Of a stretch of 36,706 nucleotides of DNA, positions 16,811 through 26,293 are shown piece by piece. The DNA is taken from assembly GCA_937920475.1 (NCBI GenBank), contig CALEUX010000043.1:1-36706 (forward strand), written 5' to 3'. Both the position numbers and the translations under genes were made by a program. Source of the DNA: an uncultured Marinilabiliaceae bacterium. Its GTDB lineage: Bacteria; Bacteroidota; Bacteroidia; Bacteroidales; Marinilabiliaceae. Each line of letters begins with the position of its first letter. Position 1 is the stretch's first letter. Below the pieces are notes generated by a model. It had not been told where the DNA came from. It searched no databases and worked only from the letters and a program-made list of their open reading frames with translations.

Positions 16811-17908
16811 TTATTTCTTAAATGTTAAACTGCGCTTAAAAAAGTGCTCCGAGTCGCCCCATTCGTCGAAGCCAACTTCTTTGCCGGCCATTTCAATTCT
16901 TAATTTTAAGCATGATGAGCAATCATCGGCACCTTCTTCGGTACAGGGTTTGTTTTGATACAGCAAATAGTTTTTCCGGTGCTGCGTTGGGGTTATGTTT
17001 GGCATAATTATGTTGGCTCCCCATTGCAGTGCTTTTTCGCGTCCCATTGGATCGATGGACTGCAACGCTGTGGCAGCAGCAATATTAATGTCTGGCATGA
17101 GCAATCGCAATGTTGCAATCATATTTAGCGCCACATCAAACCTTCTTTGCAATGGCCATAAATGGTCTTTTGCTTCATACAAGGGTGTAAGCTCGTGTTC
17201 AATGTAAGGTCCCATGCCAACCATATCAACATCAAACAATTTAAAGAAGAGCAAATCATTGGCCAAATCTTCCATGGTTTGTCCGGGCAACCCAATCATT
17301 ACCCCGGTACCGGTTTGATAACCTGTTGCTTTAAGGTTTTCAAGGCATGCTATACGTTTGCCAAAACTATGAGTTTCATCGTTTGGGTGGATGGTCTTAT
17401 ATAATAATTGATTGGTAGTTTCGATGCGAAGCAGGTAGCGATGTGCGCCATTACTGAACCAGTCCTTATAAACCTCCGGGCTTTGTTCTCCCAACGATAG
17501 TGTAATGCCAAGCTTATTGTCTGTTTCTTTTTTTATTCCGGCTAAAATACGGTTAATGAATTCAATAAAATAGCTGTCGCTTCTTTCGCCGGACTGCAAA
17601 ACAATTGAGCCATAATGGTTTTTGTGCGCAAACAGAGCTGCATCCATTACAGTTTCTTCAGCCAGTATGTATCTTTCAACATTGGAGTTGCTTTTTCGGA
17701 TGCCGCAGTAGTAACAGTCTTTGGTACAGATATTTGAAAACTCAATTAAACCACGGTAAAAAACTTTATTACCCCTGTTTGCCAGGGTTGTTTGGGCTGC
17801 GTCTTGCTTTAACTGGCTACGCAGATTGCCTGTTGCACCAATCAATTTGGTCAACTCAGATACCGAAAGGTTTTTAGAAATTAAAATATTTAATGGTTTA
17901 ACAGTCAC
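16811..17908 (-). CDS. hydE: [FeFe]-hydrogenase maturase HydE
   Basis: A 365-residue radical-SAM enzyme acting with HydG and HydF to build the H-cluster, probably in dithiomethylamine and iron-synthon formation. The radical-SAM triad is Cys61, Cys65 and Cys68 (CTKDCYYCGI). The second-cluster motif CX7CX2C, absent from some HydE proteins, is present at Cys322, Cys330 and Cys333. GVMIGLPGQTMEDLANDL and GMGPYIEH are typical family stretches and separate it from biotin synthase. The start is a GTG at 17908; no ATG occurs upstream in frame before the AT-rich gap. First gene of a possible hydE-zwf-pgl run. Confidence 0.93.
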   Translation of the reverse strand: MTVKPLNILISKNLSVSELTKLIGATGNLRSQLKQDAAQTTLANRGNKVFYRGLIEFSNICTKDCYYCGIRKSNSNVERYILAEETVMDAALFAHKNHYGSIVLQSGERSDSYFIEFINRILAGIKKETDNKLGITLSLGEQSPEVYKDWFSNGAHRYLLRIETTNQLLYKTIHPNDETHSFGKRIACLENLKATGYQTGTGVMIGLPGQTMEDLANDLLFFKLFDVDMVGMGPYIEHELTPLYEAKDHLWPLQRRFDVALNMIATLRLLMPDINIAAATALQSIDPMGREKALQWGANIIMPNITPTQHRKNYLLYQNKPCTEEGADDCSSCLKLRIEMAGKEVGFDEWGDSEHFFKRSLTFKK

Positions 17909-18310
17909 AATGGGTGTTATAAAAGTTATCAGGTAAAAATAGCAAAAATAACGCCACCTGTAACGTATATTATTATGAGGAGCGCCTTCCTATTTTAACA
18001 TTTCAGAACTTAGAATGTTTGCCCTGCATCAACAATCTGAATCTGGTGTTATAACAAGCTTATTGTAACAGGCGAACTATTAAAACCAGGATTGTATATA
18101 CCTGTTAACAGTATCGTATAGTTATCCAACGGTTTGAGAAATTGAATCACAACAATAAAACATGTGAAAAATCATAACTAAGGGTGAGAAACGTCAAGTA
18201 AACAATCGGCATGTTTTTGTAAATTTGATTCACAATCCGTTTTTTTATTAGATTTTGCTGAAATTTACATTCTGATTATATAGTTAAAATTGAGAAACAG
18301 CGACCTTATT
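17909..18310. promoter_or_regulatory. Divergent control region between hydE and acyl-CoA synthetase, with dyads
   Basis: No gene is seen in these 402 bases. For hydE, a perfect -7 element TATTTTTG reads on the minus strand at 17943-17950 but has no clear upstream TTTG. Two dyads stand out: TTATAACAAGCTTATTGTAA (18049-18068, centred on AAGCTT, arms matching 5 of 7) and the perfect palindrome CTGTTAACAG (18102-18111). Either could be an operator shared by the divergent genes. Confidence 0.4.
18224..18256 (+). promoter_or_regulatory. Putative Bacteroidota promoter of the acyl-CoA synthetase gene
   Basis: TTTG (18224-18227), a 21-base spacer, then TAGATTTT (18249-18256), one mismatch from TAnnTTTG. 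Transcription would start near 18263 and leave a leader of about 45 bases to the ATG at 18311. Confidence 0.5.
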
Positions 18311-20368
18311 ATGATAAATGAAGCATTAATAAATCCGGGGAGTATTTTGGTGGTTGGAGGGTCGCCGGATACTACTAAGCCGGGCGGAAAAATTGTTAAA
18401 AATATTCTGGAGGGAGGTTTTAAAGGTCAAATATATATTCTTAATCCTGCAAGGACTGAAGTTCAGGATTTGCCTTCTTTTGCCACAGTAGATGAGCTGC
18501 CGGGTGTTGCTGACCTTGCTATTCTTGCCATACCGGCTGCCAAATGTGTGGCAGTAGCCAACGAACTTGGACTAAAAGGAACCCGGGCTTTTATTGTAAT
18601 ATCCGCAGGTTTTAGCGAGGAGGGAGCAGAGGGTCTTGAATTGGAAAAACAACTGGTAGGAGTTGCTGAAAAATATAATGCATCACTAATCGGTCCCAAT
18701 TGTATTGGGGTTATTACACCTGCTTATAATGGTGTTTTTACGGCGCCGGTTCCCAAGCTTAACCCCAAAGGTTGCGATTTTGTTTCCGGGTCGGGAGCAA
18801 CGGCTGTTTTTATTCTTGAATCGGCATTGCCAAAGGGTCTTACCTTTTCGTCGCTTATAACCGTCGGCAACAGTGCTCAAACCGGAATTGAGGAAGTTCT
18901 GGAATATTGGGATAATTCATTTAGCCCCGAACATAGTTCACTCATTAAACTCATTTATGTAGAGAATATTAAAGACCCCGATAAATTATTAAAACATGCC
19001 TCATCTTTAATCCGCAAGGGATGTAAAATTGCCGCCATTAAGTCGGGTGTTACCGAGGCCGGGAAGCGGGCTACATCTTCGCATACAGGTGCCATGGCCA
19101 GCGCAGACTCTGCCGTGGAGGCTCTTTTCAGAAAGGCTGGAATAGTACGCTGCTTTGGACGTGAAGAGCTTACCACAGTGGCTTCGGTTTTTATGTATAA
19201 GGAGCTAAAAGGACAAAATCTGGCCATTATTACCCAGGCAGGCGGGCCAGGCGTAATGCTAACTGATGCTTTATCGGTAGGTGGATTGTCGATACCCAAT
19301 ATAGAGGGAGCGCAACAAAAGGATTTGCTGGCAATTTTAAATCCCGGTTCATCTGCCGGAAATCCCATCGATATTTTGGCTACCGGAACGCCAGCCCAAT
19401 TGGGTCAGGTAATGGAGTACTGCGATACAAAAATGGATAACATCAACGGTATGATAGTTATTTTCGGAAGTACCGGTTTAACAAAGGTTTTTGATGCTTA
19501 CGAGATGATTCATGAAAAAATGATGAGCTGCACCAAACCTGTATTTCCAATTCTTCCATCTACCAGTAGTGCGCAAAAAGAGGTTGAATTCTTTCTCTCT
19601 AAGGGACATATAAATTTCCCTGATGAGGTAGTGTTGGGAAAAGCATTAGCTCAGGTTTATAATACTCCGCCACCGGCTGATGACTCAGTTTTTATGGAGA
19701 ACATTGATATTGACAAAGCCCGGTCAATAATCAGTAACTGTGCCAACGGTTTTCAGGAACCCGATGTGGTTCAGCAATTGTTGCAAGCAGCCGGAATACC
19801 CACCGTAAAAGAGGGAACCGCCACTACCAAACGCAGTGTGATGAAACTGGCAAAGGCTATTGGCTATCCTGTTGTTATGAAAGTAATTGGGCCTGTTCAC
19901 AAGTCGGATGTGGGTGGTGTTACCCTGAATATTAAATCCGACGCCCATCTGGTTGCTGAATACAGGCGCATGAAGCGAATTAAAGGCGTTAAATCGGTAC
20001 TGGTTCAGAAAATGGAACAGGGCATGGAATTGTTTATTGGAGCCAAATACGAACCTCGCTTTGGCCACGTTATATTGTGTGGTTTGGGGGGAATTTTTGT
20101 GGAGGCATTGGGCGACCAGGCCTACGGGTTGGCACCACTGACATTTAATGAGGCTATCTCCATGATTCGCAGTCTTAAAGCTTATTCAATTATTAAAGGT
20201 AGCCGGGGAAAAGAAGGTATTGATGAGGCAAAATTTGCAGAAATTATTGTCCGTTTGTCGGTGTTGCTTCGATTTGCCACCGAAATAAAGGAAATTGACC
20301 TGAACCCCTTATTGGGTAACAGCAGAGGAATTACAGCCGTAGATGCACGAATTTTAATTGAACATTAA
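18311..20368 (+). CDS. acd: ADP-forming acyl-CoA synthetase (acetate-CoA ligase, fused alpha-beta)
   Basis: A 685-residue fusion of the ACD alpha part (CoA-binding plus succinyl-CoA-ligase-like domains, about 1-450) and the ATP-grasp beta part (about 465-685). It converts acyl-CoA, ADP and phosphate to acid, CoA and ATP. SILVVGGSPDTTKPGGK is the CoA-binding start, TSSHTGAMAS carries the likely phosphohistidine (His258), and KVIGPVHKSDVGGV is in the ATP-grasp part. The ATG at 18311 is preferred because the conserved N-terminus begins at that methionine; an in-frame TTG at 18290 would add seven residues. It opens the plus-strand fermentation block. The acyl group accepted (acetyl, aryl or branched) cannot be told from sequence alone. 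Confidence 0.9.
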   Translation: MINEALINPGSILVVGGSPDTTKPGGKIVKNILEGGFKGQIYILNPARTEVQDLPSFATVDELPGVADLAILAIPAAKCVAVANELGLKGTRAFIVISAGFSEEGAEGLELEKQLVGVAEKYNASLIGPNCIGVITPAYNGVFTAPVPKLNPKGCDFVSGSGATAVFILESALPKGLTFSSLITVGNSAQTGIEEVLEYWDNSFSPEHSSLIKLIYVENIKDPDKLLKHASSLIRKGCKIAAIKSGVTEAGKRATSSHTGAMASADSAVEALFRKAGIVRCFGREELTTVASVFMYKELKGQNLAIITQAGGPGVMLTDALSVGGLSIPNIEGAQQKDLLAILNPGSSAGNPIDILATGTPAQLGQVMEYCDTKMDNINGMIVIFGSTGLTKVFDAYEMIHEKMMSCTKPVFPILPSTSSAQKEVEFFLSKGHINFPDEVVLGKALAQVYNTPPPADDSVFMENIDIDKARSIISNCANGFQEPDVVQQLLQAAGIPTVKEGTATTKRSVMKLAKAIGYPVVMKVIGPVHKSDVGGVTLNIKSDAHLVAEYRRMKRIKGVKSVLVQKMEQGMELFIGAKYEPRFGHVILCGLGGIFVEALGDQAYGLAPLTFNEAISMIRSLKAYSIIKGSRGKEGIDEAKFAEIIVRLSVLLRFATEIKEIDLNPLLGNSRGITAVDARILIEH

Positions 20369-20453
20369 TTTATGCTGTAAAACATATTTTTCAGTTCTAA
20401 TAACTTGGGTAATTGGTGTATTTTAAAGGTTTTTTAACATTAAACCTAATCCT

Positions 20454-20879
20454 ATGATTATTAAACAATTGTCGGTTTTCCTTGAGAACAAATCGGGTAG
20501 GTTGCACGAGGTTTTTGAGGTTTTGGGGCAGGAGAATATCAATGTATCTGCCTGTAGTGTTGCCGACACCTCAGAATTTGGTATTTTAAGGATGATAGTT
20601 TCAGACCCCGAAAAAGCCAGAGAGGTTTTAAAAAGCAAGCTGTTCTCGGTTAACGTAAGTGAGGTTATTTCTTTCGCCACGCCCAATACTCCGGGCGCCT
20701 TATCAAAAACATTGAGGATTCTTTCAGATGCCGGTATCAGTATTGAATATCTGTACGGTTTTTCAGTGGGCGACAAATCTTTTATTGCCTTACGAAGCGA
20801 TGATGTGGCAAAGGCCATCATGGAGCTGCAACGGCATGAAATGGAACTTATTAGCGCCAGCGATTTATATAAGTTCTAG
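20454..20879 (+). CDS. Double ACT-domain protein
   Basis: A 141-residue protein made of two ACT repeats (about 2-68 and 71-138), with motifs KQLSVFLENKSGRLHEVFEVL and TPGALSKTLRILSDAGI. ACT domains bind amino acids and regulate amino-acid enzymes. Family knowledge: a stand-alone double-ACT protein of this kind often sits beside phenylacetate-CoA ligase and 2-oxoacid oxidoreductase genes in Bacteroidales, as here. It starts 85 bases after the synthetase and precedes the paaK-like gene. A sensor of aromatic or branched amino acids is a reasonable inference; no catalytic residues are seen. Confidence 0.85.
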   Translation: MIIKQLSVFLENKSGRLHEVFEVLGQENINVSACSVADTSEFGILRMIVSDPEKAREVLKSKLFSVNVSEVISFATPNTPGALSKTLRILSDAGISIEYLYGFSVGDKSFIALRSDDVAKAIMELQRHEMELISASDLYKF

Positions 20880-20887
20880 CCTTCAAT

Positions 20888-20930
20888 AGACTGTTAGACT
20901 GTTAGATTTTTAGATTTTCAGATGCAAGAT
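20888..20930. repeat. AG-phased 8-base array
   Basis: AG starts at 20888, 20896, 20904, 20912, 20920 and 20927 (spacings 8, 8, 8, 8, 7). Units are TTAGACTG, TTAGATTT and TCAGATGC. It begins nine bases after the ACT-protein stop codon. The rest of the gap to 21080 is AT-rich with no clear feature. Confidence 0.75.
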
Positions 20931-21080
20931 GTTATTAAATCTTTAATTTGTAGTTTGAAATTTTAGAGAGTACATTCATAACTGGCAGCAAGTCTGAAAT
21001 ATATAAAATATTAACAACCTGTTAAACCTTATTCGATTTTTTAATTATCCAAACCAACACCCAAGTTAAACGAATTTTCA

Positions 21081-22388
21081 ATGACAAAAATATGGAACCG
21101 GCATTTTGAAACAATGCCACGTGAACAAATGAGACAGGTTCAGGGAGAGCGACTGAGAGATACTGTTGAGCGGATTTACTATAATGTTCCCTACTACCGT
21201 GAAAAGATGCAGCAAAAGGGATTAGGGCCCGAACATATCAATACAATCGACGACCTTAAGAAATTGCCCTTTACTACCAAGCAGGATTTAAGAGACAATT
21301 ACCCATATGGCTTGTTTGCCATCCCAATGACAGAGATAATACGCCTGCACGCTTCGTCGGGTACAACGGGCAGACCAACAGTTGTAGGGTATTCGCGCCA
21401 CGATATTGGTGTTTGGTCGGAAGTAATGGCCAGAACACTTACTGCTGCCGGTGCCGGTAAAGATGATTTTATTCAGATTGCCTATGGATACGGCTTATTT
21501 ACAGGTGGTCTCGGCCTTCATTATGGTGGTGAAAAAATCGGAGCATCCGTAATACCCATTTCGGGTGGTAACACCAAACGTCAATTACAGTTAATGGAAG
21601 ATTTTGGATCAACTGTTTTAGCCTGTACGCCATCTTACGCTGCCTATCTGGCCGAAGCCATTGAAGAAAGCGGAATACAACGCGAAAATCTGAAACTGAA
21701 AATAGGCGTTTTTGGTGCTGAGCCCTGGACAGAAAATATGCGCCGGGAGATAGAAAAGAAATTGAAAATAAAAGCCATCGATATTTACGGGTTGAGTGAA
21801 ATTATCGGCCCTGGTGTTTCGTTCGAATGTGAACATCAATGCGGACTACACATCAATGAGGATCATTTTATTCCTGAAATAATTGATCCCGAAACGCTCG
21901 AAGTTTTACCCGAAGGAGAACTTGGAGAATTGGTGTTTTCAACTGTGACCAAAGAAGGATTGCCATTAATCAGGTACCGCACACGCGACCTTACCCGTTT
22001 AAATTTAGAGACTTGTGCTTGTGGCCGTACTCTGGTTCGCATGAACAAGTGTACCGGACGAAGCGATGATATGCTGATTATTCGTGGTGTTAATCTCTTC
22101 CCATCGCAAATTGAAAGTGTACTGCTTGAGATGGACGAAACCACCCCACATTATTTATTAGTAGTTGACCGAATTGACAATTTAGATACGCTTGAACTTC
22201 ATGTTGAGGTTGAAGACAGGTTTTACTCAGACAAAATTAGCGAATTACAGGCTTTACGCATGAAAATTCAGCACCATGTTGAGAGTACCACCGGTTTGTC
22301 GGTTACTGTTAAGCTGGTTGAACCTAAAACCATTGAGCGCAGCGAAGGAAAAGCCAAAAGGGTTATCGACAAACGTAAACTGATATAA
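21081..22388 (+). CDS. paaK: Phenylacetate-CoA ligase family enzyme
   Basis: A 435-residue AMP-forming aryl-CoA ligase of normal PaaK length. The P-loop-like AMP-binding motif [13 protein letters not shown] begins at residue 92, and [25 protein letters not shown] and [20 protein letters not shown] are diagnostic PaaK stretches. It activates phenylacetate or a related aryl acid with ATP and CoA. In anaerobes without the aerobic paa genes, the enzyme usually works with 2-oxoacid oxidoreductases, so it may run towards arylacetate synthesis or salvage. It overlaps no neighbour; the aminotransferase starts 10 bases after its stop codon, so the two are almost certainly co-transcribed. Confidence 0.9.
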   Translation: MTKIWNRHFETMPREQMRQVQGERLRDTVERIYYNVPYYREKMQQKGLGPEHINTIDDLKKLPFTTKQDLRDNYPYGLFAIPMTEIIRLHASSGTTGRPTVVGYSRHDIGVWSEVMARTLTAAGAGKDDFIQIAYGYGLFTGGLGLHYGGEKIGASVIPISGGNTKRQLQLMEDFGSTVLACTPSYAAYLAEAIEESGIQRENLKLKIGVFGAEPWTENMRREIEKKLKIKAIDIYGLSEIIGPGVSFECEHQCGLHINEDHFIPEIIDPETLEVLPEGELGELVFSTVTKEGLPLIRYRTRDLTRLNLETCACGRTLVRMNKCTGRSDDMLIIRGVNLFPSQIESVLLEMDETTPHYLLVVDRIDNLDTLELHVEVEDRFYSDKISELQALRMKIQHHVESTTGLSVTVKLVEPKTIERSEGKAKRVIDKRKLI

Positions 22389-22398
22389 TACAACTGTA

Positions 22399-23712
22399 AT
22401 GGTAAATATGCTCCCCATCAGCAATGAAGTGATATTGCGTCTTAAGGCCGAACTAGGTATTAAATCATTAGCGCAGGCCACCATAAGGCAAATTGTGCAA
22501 TTGGCCAATAAACTTCAGGAAGAATTTGGAATAAAGTTTATCCGTACCGAGATGGGCGTTCCCGGTTTACCAGCATCCAGTATTGGGGTGGAGGCCGAGA
22601 TTGAAGCATTGAAACATGGCGTAGCCTCTGTTTATCCACCCATTGAGGGCATTCAAGCTTTAAAGCACGAACTATCGAGATTTGCAAAACTTTTCCTAAA
22701 TGTAGATATAAATCCCGAAGGGTGTATTCCCACTGTTGGAGCCATGCAATCGTCCATGATTATGTTTTTGGTTGCCAATCGGCGCGAAGCAGGAAAGGAC
22801 ACCACTTTGTTTATAGATCCCGGCTTCCCCGTTCAAAAGCGGCAAGTAGCAGTGTTAGGGATGAAATACGAAAGTTTTGATATTTACGATTTCAGAGGCC
22901 AAAACTTAAAACCCAAACTGGAATCATACTTAGAGAAGGGAAACATCAGTACGTTTCTATATTCAAACCCCAATAACCCGGCTTGGATCTGCTTTACCGA
23001 AGAGGAGTTGAGAATTATTGGTGAGATGGCCAATAAATATGGCGTAATTGTTATGGAAGATTTGGCCTATTTTGGGATGGATTTTCGTAAAGATTTTGGT
23101 AAACCGGGAGAGCCGCCTTATCAGGCTACAGTAGCCCATTATACCGATAATTACGCTTTGTTGTTTTCCAGTTCCAAAGTGTTTAGTTATGCCGGTCAAC
23201 GCATTGGTTCCTTGCTGCTATCCAATAAATTATATCATTCTGAATTTCCTTATTTATTGAATATCTTCAATACTTCATGGTTTGGACAAGCCATTCTTCA
23301 GGAAGCCATTTATACAGTTTCAGCAGGAACAGCACATTCGGCTCAGGCGGGATTGGCTGCCATGCTGAAAGCTGCTAACGATGGTTCTTTTGACTTTCTG
23401 AAGGTAGTTAAGGAATATGGACAAAGGGCTGCCGTGATGAAACGCCTGTTCCTTGAGAATGGATTTCATCTGGTATATGATAAGGATGTCGATCAGGAAT
23501 TATCCGATGGATTTTATTTCACCATATGTTATCCGGGAATGACCGGAGAAACTCTTTTAGGTGAGTTGCTCCGTTATGGCATTAGTGCCATTACACTCGA
23601 CACAACCGGAAGCTCCCATACTGAAGGTTTGCGAATATGTGTTTCTCAAACTTCGGGCGACAGGTTTCCCGATTTGGAAGAACGTTTAAAATTGTTTAAG
23701 ATGCACCATTAA
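22399..23712 (+). CDS. PLP-dependent class I/II aminotransferase
   Basis: A 437-residue fold-type I aminotransferase. The pyridoxal phosphate lysine is Lys260 in SSSKVFSYAGQRIG. SNPNNPAW and VIVMEDLAYFGMDF supply the Asn and Asp/Tyr cofactor contacts. Position 10 bases after the PaaK-type gene suggests it makes or uses the 2-oxoacid whose acyl-CoA the cluster handles, for example an aromatic or branched-chain amino acid. The exact donor is not readable from sequence. The N-terminus (LRLKAELGIKSLAQATIRQI) is longer than in aspartate aminotransferases. An ATG at 22408 is an alternative start. Confidence 0.87.
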   Translation: MVNMLPISNEVILRLKAELGIKSLAQATIRQIVQLANKLQEEFGIKFIRTEMGVPGLPASSIGVEAEIEALKHGVASVYPPIEGIQALKHELSRFAKLFLNVDINPEGCIPTVGAMQSSMIMFLVANRREAGKDTTLFIDPGFPVQKRQVAVLGMKYESFDIYDFRGQNLKPKLESYLEKGNISTFLYSNPNNPAWICFTEEELRIIGEMANKYGVIVMEDLAYFGMDFRKDFGKPGEPPYQATVAHYTDNYALLFSSSKVFSYAGQRIGSLLLSNKLYHSEFPYLLNIFNTSWFGQAILQEAIYTVSAGTAHSAQAGLAAMLKAANDGSFDFLKVVKEYGQRAAVMKRLFLENGFHLVYDKDVDQELSDGFYFTICYPGMTGETLLGELLRYGISAITLDTTGSSHTEGLRICVSQTSGDRFPDLEERLKLFKMHH

Positions 23713-23727
23713 ATTTGATGGTTCATA

Positions 23728-23885
23728 TTAAGAAACTGTTTAGAGTAATAAGATTTTTAGATGTAAGATAGATAGAGAAGACTTATAAGTTTTCATTGAT
23801 ATATTAGCATATTTCCAGACTTATCTATCCGTCTAATAATCTTAAATCTAATCATCTTTGTTGAAAAATCAATGTAAAACTTAAG
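23728..23885 (-). repeat. Dispersed palindromic element, copy A (reverse orientation)
   Basis: About 158 bases whose reverse complement aligns along most of its length with the element at 36534-36706, including AAGATGATTAGATTTAAGAT, ATGCTAATA and TCTTCTCTATC. The left arm is AG-phased (23744, 23751, 23759, 23766, 23774). It occupies part of the 395-base gap between the aminotransferase and the ferredoxin gene; the remainder (23886-24107) is AT-rich and I see no clear signal there. Confidence 0.8.
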
Positions 23886-24107
23886 CCGCGATTAACTGTC
23901 GTTTAATTAAAAGGAGAATTTTTGAATTTGTTGAAATATAGAATGCATAAAAATTAGATTTATAACTGGCTGAAATACTATGTTGTTAAAAACTGAAACC
24001 TTTGGTTTATTCAATTTTTTCAAGGTGTTTAGACATTGAAAATATGGCAGTGTAATAGATTATAATTAAATTCGTAATCATGTTCTTTTTGTAAAAATAC
24101 TACAGAT

Positions 24108-24344
24108 ATGGCAAAAATTAGAGGAGCAATTGTTGTGGACACTGTAACATGTAAAGGATGTTCGCTGTGTGTTGAGGCTTGTCCCACCGACGTAATCCGT
24201 TTGGCCGATGAGGTGAATGGGAAAGGTTACAATTTTGCTTACATGTTTAATCCGGAAGCCTGCATTGGTTGTGCCAATTGCGCAATGGTTTGTCCCGATA
24301 GTTGCATAACCGTTTACAAAATGAAAGTTGAAGAGACGGTATAA
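24108..24344 (+). CDS. korD: 2-oxoacid:ferredoxin oxidoreductase, delta (ferredoxin) subunit
   Basis: A 78-residue protein with two [4Fe-4S] motifs: CX2CX2CX3CP at Cys15, 18, 21, 25 and again at Cys52, 55, 58, 62. It passes electrons from the thiamine-diphosphate subunit to ferredoxin. First of four subunit genes (delta, alpha, beta, gamma); alpha starts 76 bases downstream. The order and sizes fit the KOR/VOR class rather than pyruvate:ferredoxin oxidoreductase, which in Bacteroidota is usually one large polypeptide. Confidence 0.9.
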   Translation: MAKIRGAIVVDTVTCKGCSLCVEACPTDVIRLADEVNGKGYNFAYMFNPEACIGCANCAMVCPDSCITVYKMKVEETV

Positions 24345-24420
24345 TACATTTTTTGCATAAAAATGTCCAACTCCTGAATATTTACACAGGAGAGTTAACC
24401 AGGAAAATAAATTCAAGGCA

Positions 24421-25503
24421 ATGAGAGAAATCAGGTTAATGAAAGGCAATGAAGCAATTGCCGAAGCTGCTATACGTTGTGGTGCCGATGGCTATTTTGG
24501 CTATCCAATCACACCACAATCGGAAGTAATGGAAACACTTATGGCGCTTAAGCCTTGGGAAACAACCGGGATGGTAGTTCTACAGGCCGAAAGCGAAATA
24601 GCTTCCATTAATATGTTGTATGGCGGCGCAGGATGTGGTAAAAAGGTAATGACATCCTCTTCCAGTCCCGGTATCAGTCTGATGCAGGAAGGATTAACTT
24701 ATCTGGCAGGCGCCGAATTGCCCTGCGTGGTGGTTAACGTTGTAAGGGGAGGACCAGGACTTGGAACCATTCAACCGGCTCAGTCTGATTACTTTCAAGC
24801 TGTTAAGGGTGGAGGTCACGGCGATTATAAACTGATAGTTCTGGCCCCATCGTCGGTGCAGGAAATGGCCGATTTTGTTGAACTTGCTTTTGATTTAGCC
24901 TTCAAATACCGAAATCCGGCCATGATTCTAAGTGATGGAATGATTGGCCAGATGATGGAAAAAGTGGAAATGAAACCATACAGGCCCCGTTGGACCAGTG
25001 AGGAAATTGCTAACCTGCACCCCTGGGCCACCACTGGAAAACCCAAATCACGCGAACGCAACATTATTACTTCGGTGGAGCTGGATGCCAATGCTTTTGA
25101 GGTATTTAATCATAAACTTCAGAAAAAGTACCAGCAAATGGAAGAAGAGGAGGTTCGGTTTGAAGAGTTTCAGTGCGACGATGCCGATTATTTATTTGTT
25201 GCATATGGTTCCAGTGCACGTATTTGCCAGAAATCGGTTCAGATTTTACGCGGCAAGGGCGTTAAAGTGGGATTGTTACGCCCCATCACCTTGTTTCCGT
25301 TCCCATCTAAAAAAATTGCAGAGCTATCAAACCGCTTAAAAGGCATTTTATCGGTTGAAATGAGCGCCGGACAAATGGTAGAAGATGTGAAACTTGCGGT
25401 AGGATGCAAAGTTAAAGTTGAACATTTTGGCCGATACGGCGGTGTTATTCACTCGCCCGAAGAAGTGGTTGATGCTTTGGAGAAAAAAATAATAGGAGGA
25501 TAA
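24421..25503 (+). CDS. korA: 2-oxoacid:ferredoxin oxidoreductase, alpha subunit
   Basis: A 360-residue subunit with the pyrimidine-binding fold: MKGNEAIAEAAIRCGADGYF, then the conserved YPITPQSE (residues 28-35), and a C-terminal transketolase-like domain (LFVAYGSSARICQKSV, VGLLRPITLFPFP). With the beta subunit it forms the thiamine-diphosphate site and decarboxylates a 2-oxoacid to acyl-CoA. Possible substrates are 2-oxoglutarate, branched-chain or aryl 2-oxoacids; the nearby aminotransferase, ACT protein and PaaK favour an amino-acid-derived one. The stop codon lies 4 bases before the beta gene, so the two are translationally close. Confidence 0.9.
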   Translation: MREIRLMKGNEAIAEAAIRCGADGYFGYPITPQSEVMETLMALKPWETTGMVVLQAESEIASINMLYGGAGCGKKVMTSSSSPGISLMQEGLTYLAGAELPCVVVNVVRGGPGLGTIQPAQSDYFQAVKGGGHGDYKLIVLAPSSVQEMADFVELAFDLAFKYRNPAMILSDGMIGQMMEKVEMKPYRPRWTSEEIANLHPWATTGKPKSRERNIITSVELDANAFEVFNHKLQKKYQQMEEEEVRFEEFQCDDADYLFVAYGSSARICQKSVQILRGKGVKVGLLRPITLFPFPSKKIAELSNRLKGILSVEMSAGQMVEDVKLAVGCKVKVEHFGRYGGVIHSPEEVVDALEKKIIGG

Positions 25504-25507
25504 TAGT

Positions 25508-26275
25508 ATGGCAATCGATATTAAAGATATAATCAAACCTGAAAATTTGGTCTATTCAAAAAGCAGTTTGCTTACCAATAGACCTATGCACTATTGCCCG
25601 GGTTGTAGTCATGGTGTTGTAAATAAAATTATTGCCGAGGTAATTGAAGAGCTTGGCATACAAGAAGATGTGATTGGTGTGGCTCCGGTTGGATGTTCTG
25701 TTTTAATGTACAATTATATTGAAGTGGATTGGCATGAGGCTGCTCATGGTAGGGCACCTGCTGTAGGTACCGGTATTAAGCGGCTGTTACCCGAAAAATA
25801 TGTGTTTACATATCAAGGTGATGGCGACTGCGCAGCCATCGGTACTGCCGAAACCATTCATGCCTGTAACAGGGGCGAGAATATTGTGATGGTTTTTATC
25901 AATAATGGTATTTATGGTATGACAGGTGGTCAGATGGCGCCAACAACTTTACAAGGTATGAAGGCCTCTACTTGTCCGTTTGGACGTGATGTTCAGCGTG
26001 ATGGAAATCCATTGAAAATGACTGATATTGTGGCAACACTACCAGGTACCTGCTATGTTACCCGACAAGCTGTTCACACAGCCGCGGCAGTTCGGAAAAC
26101 CAAAAAAGCTATAATTAAAGCTTTCGAAAATCAGAAGAATAAAAAGGGAACTTCATTTGTTGAAGTTGTATCTACATGTAATTCAGGTTGGAAGATGACT
26201 CCGATGGAGTCAAATAAATGGATGGAAGCCAACATGTTTCCCTTTTATCCTCTGGGCGATCTAAAAAACGAGTAA
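25508..26275 (+). CDS. korB: 2-oxoacid:ferredoxin oxidoreductase, beta (TPP) subunit
   Basis: A 255-residue subunit carrying the thiamine-diphosphate motif GDGD (residues 104-107) followed by NN at 132-133, and the Fe-S cysteines beginning CPGC (Cys30, Cys33), with VGCSV and a late TCNSGW as further likely ligands. CoA, 2-oxoacid and electron transfer meet in this subunit. It starts 4 bases after alpha. An unusual 281-base gap separates it from gamma, filled partly by an AG-phased array. Confidence 0.92.
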   Translation: MAIDIKDIIKPENLVYSKSSLLTNRPMHYCPGCSHGVVNKIIAEVIEELGIQEDVIGVAPVGCSVLMYNYIEVDWHEAAHGRAPAVGTGIKRLLPEKYVFTYQGDGDCAAIGTAETIHACNRGENIVMVFINNGIYGMTGGQMAPTTLQGMKASTCPFGRDVQRDGNPLKMTDIVATLPGTCYVTRQAVHTAAAVRKTKKAIIKAFENQKNKKGTSFVEVVSTCNSGWKMTPMESNKWMEANMFPFYPLGDLKNE

Positions 26276-26293
26276 TACAAAAGGCTGTTTATT

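Noticed and set aside
18290-18310. TTG start for the acyl-CoA synthetase
   Set aside because: The conserved family N-terminus begins at the ATG at 18311, and ATG starts dominate here.
18955-19368. 137-codon antisense reading frame opposite the acyl-CoA synthetase
   Set aside because: It lies wholly within a well-supported conserved gene and has no recognisable features.
20423-20821. 132-codon antisense reading frame opposite the ACT-domain gene
   Set aside because: The plus-strand frame has clear ACT motifs; the opposite frame shows no recognisable family and is a shadow.
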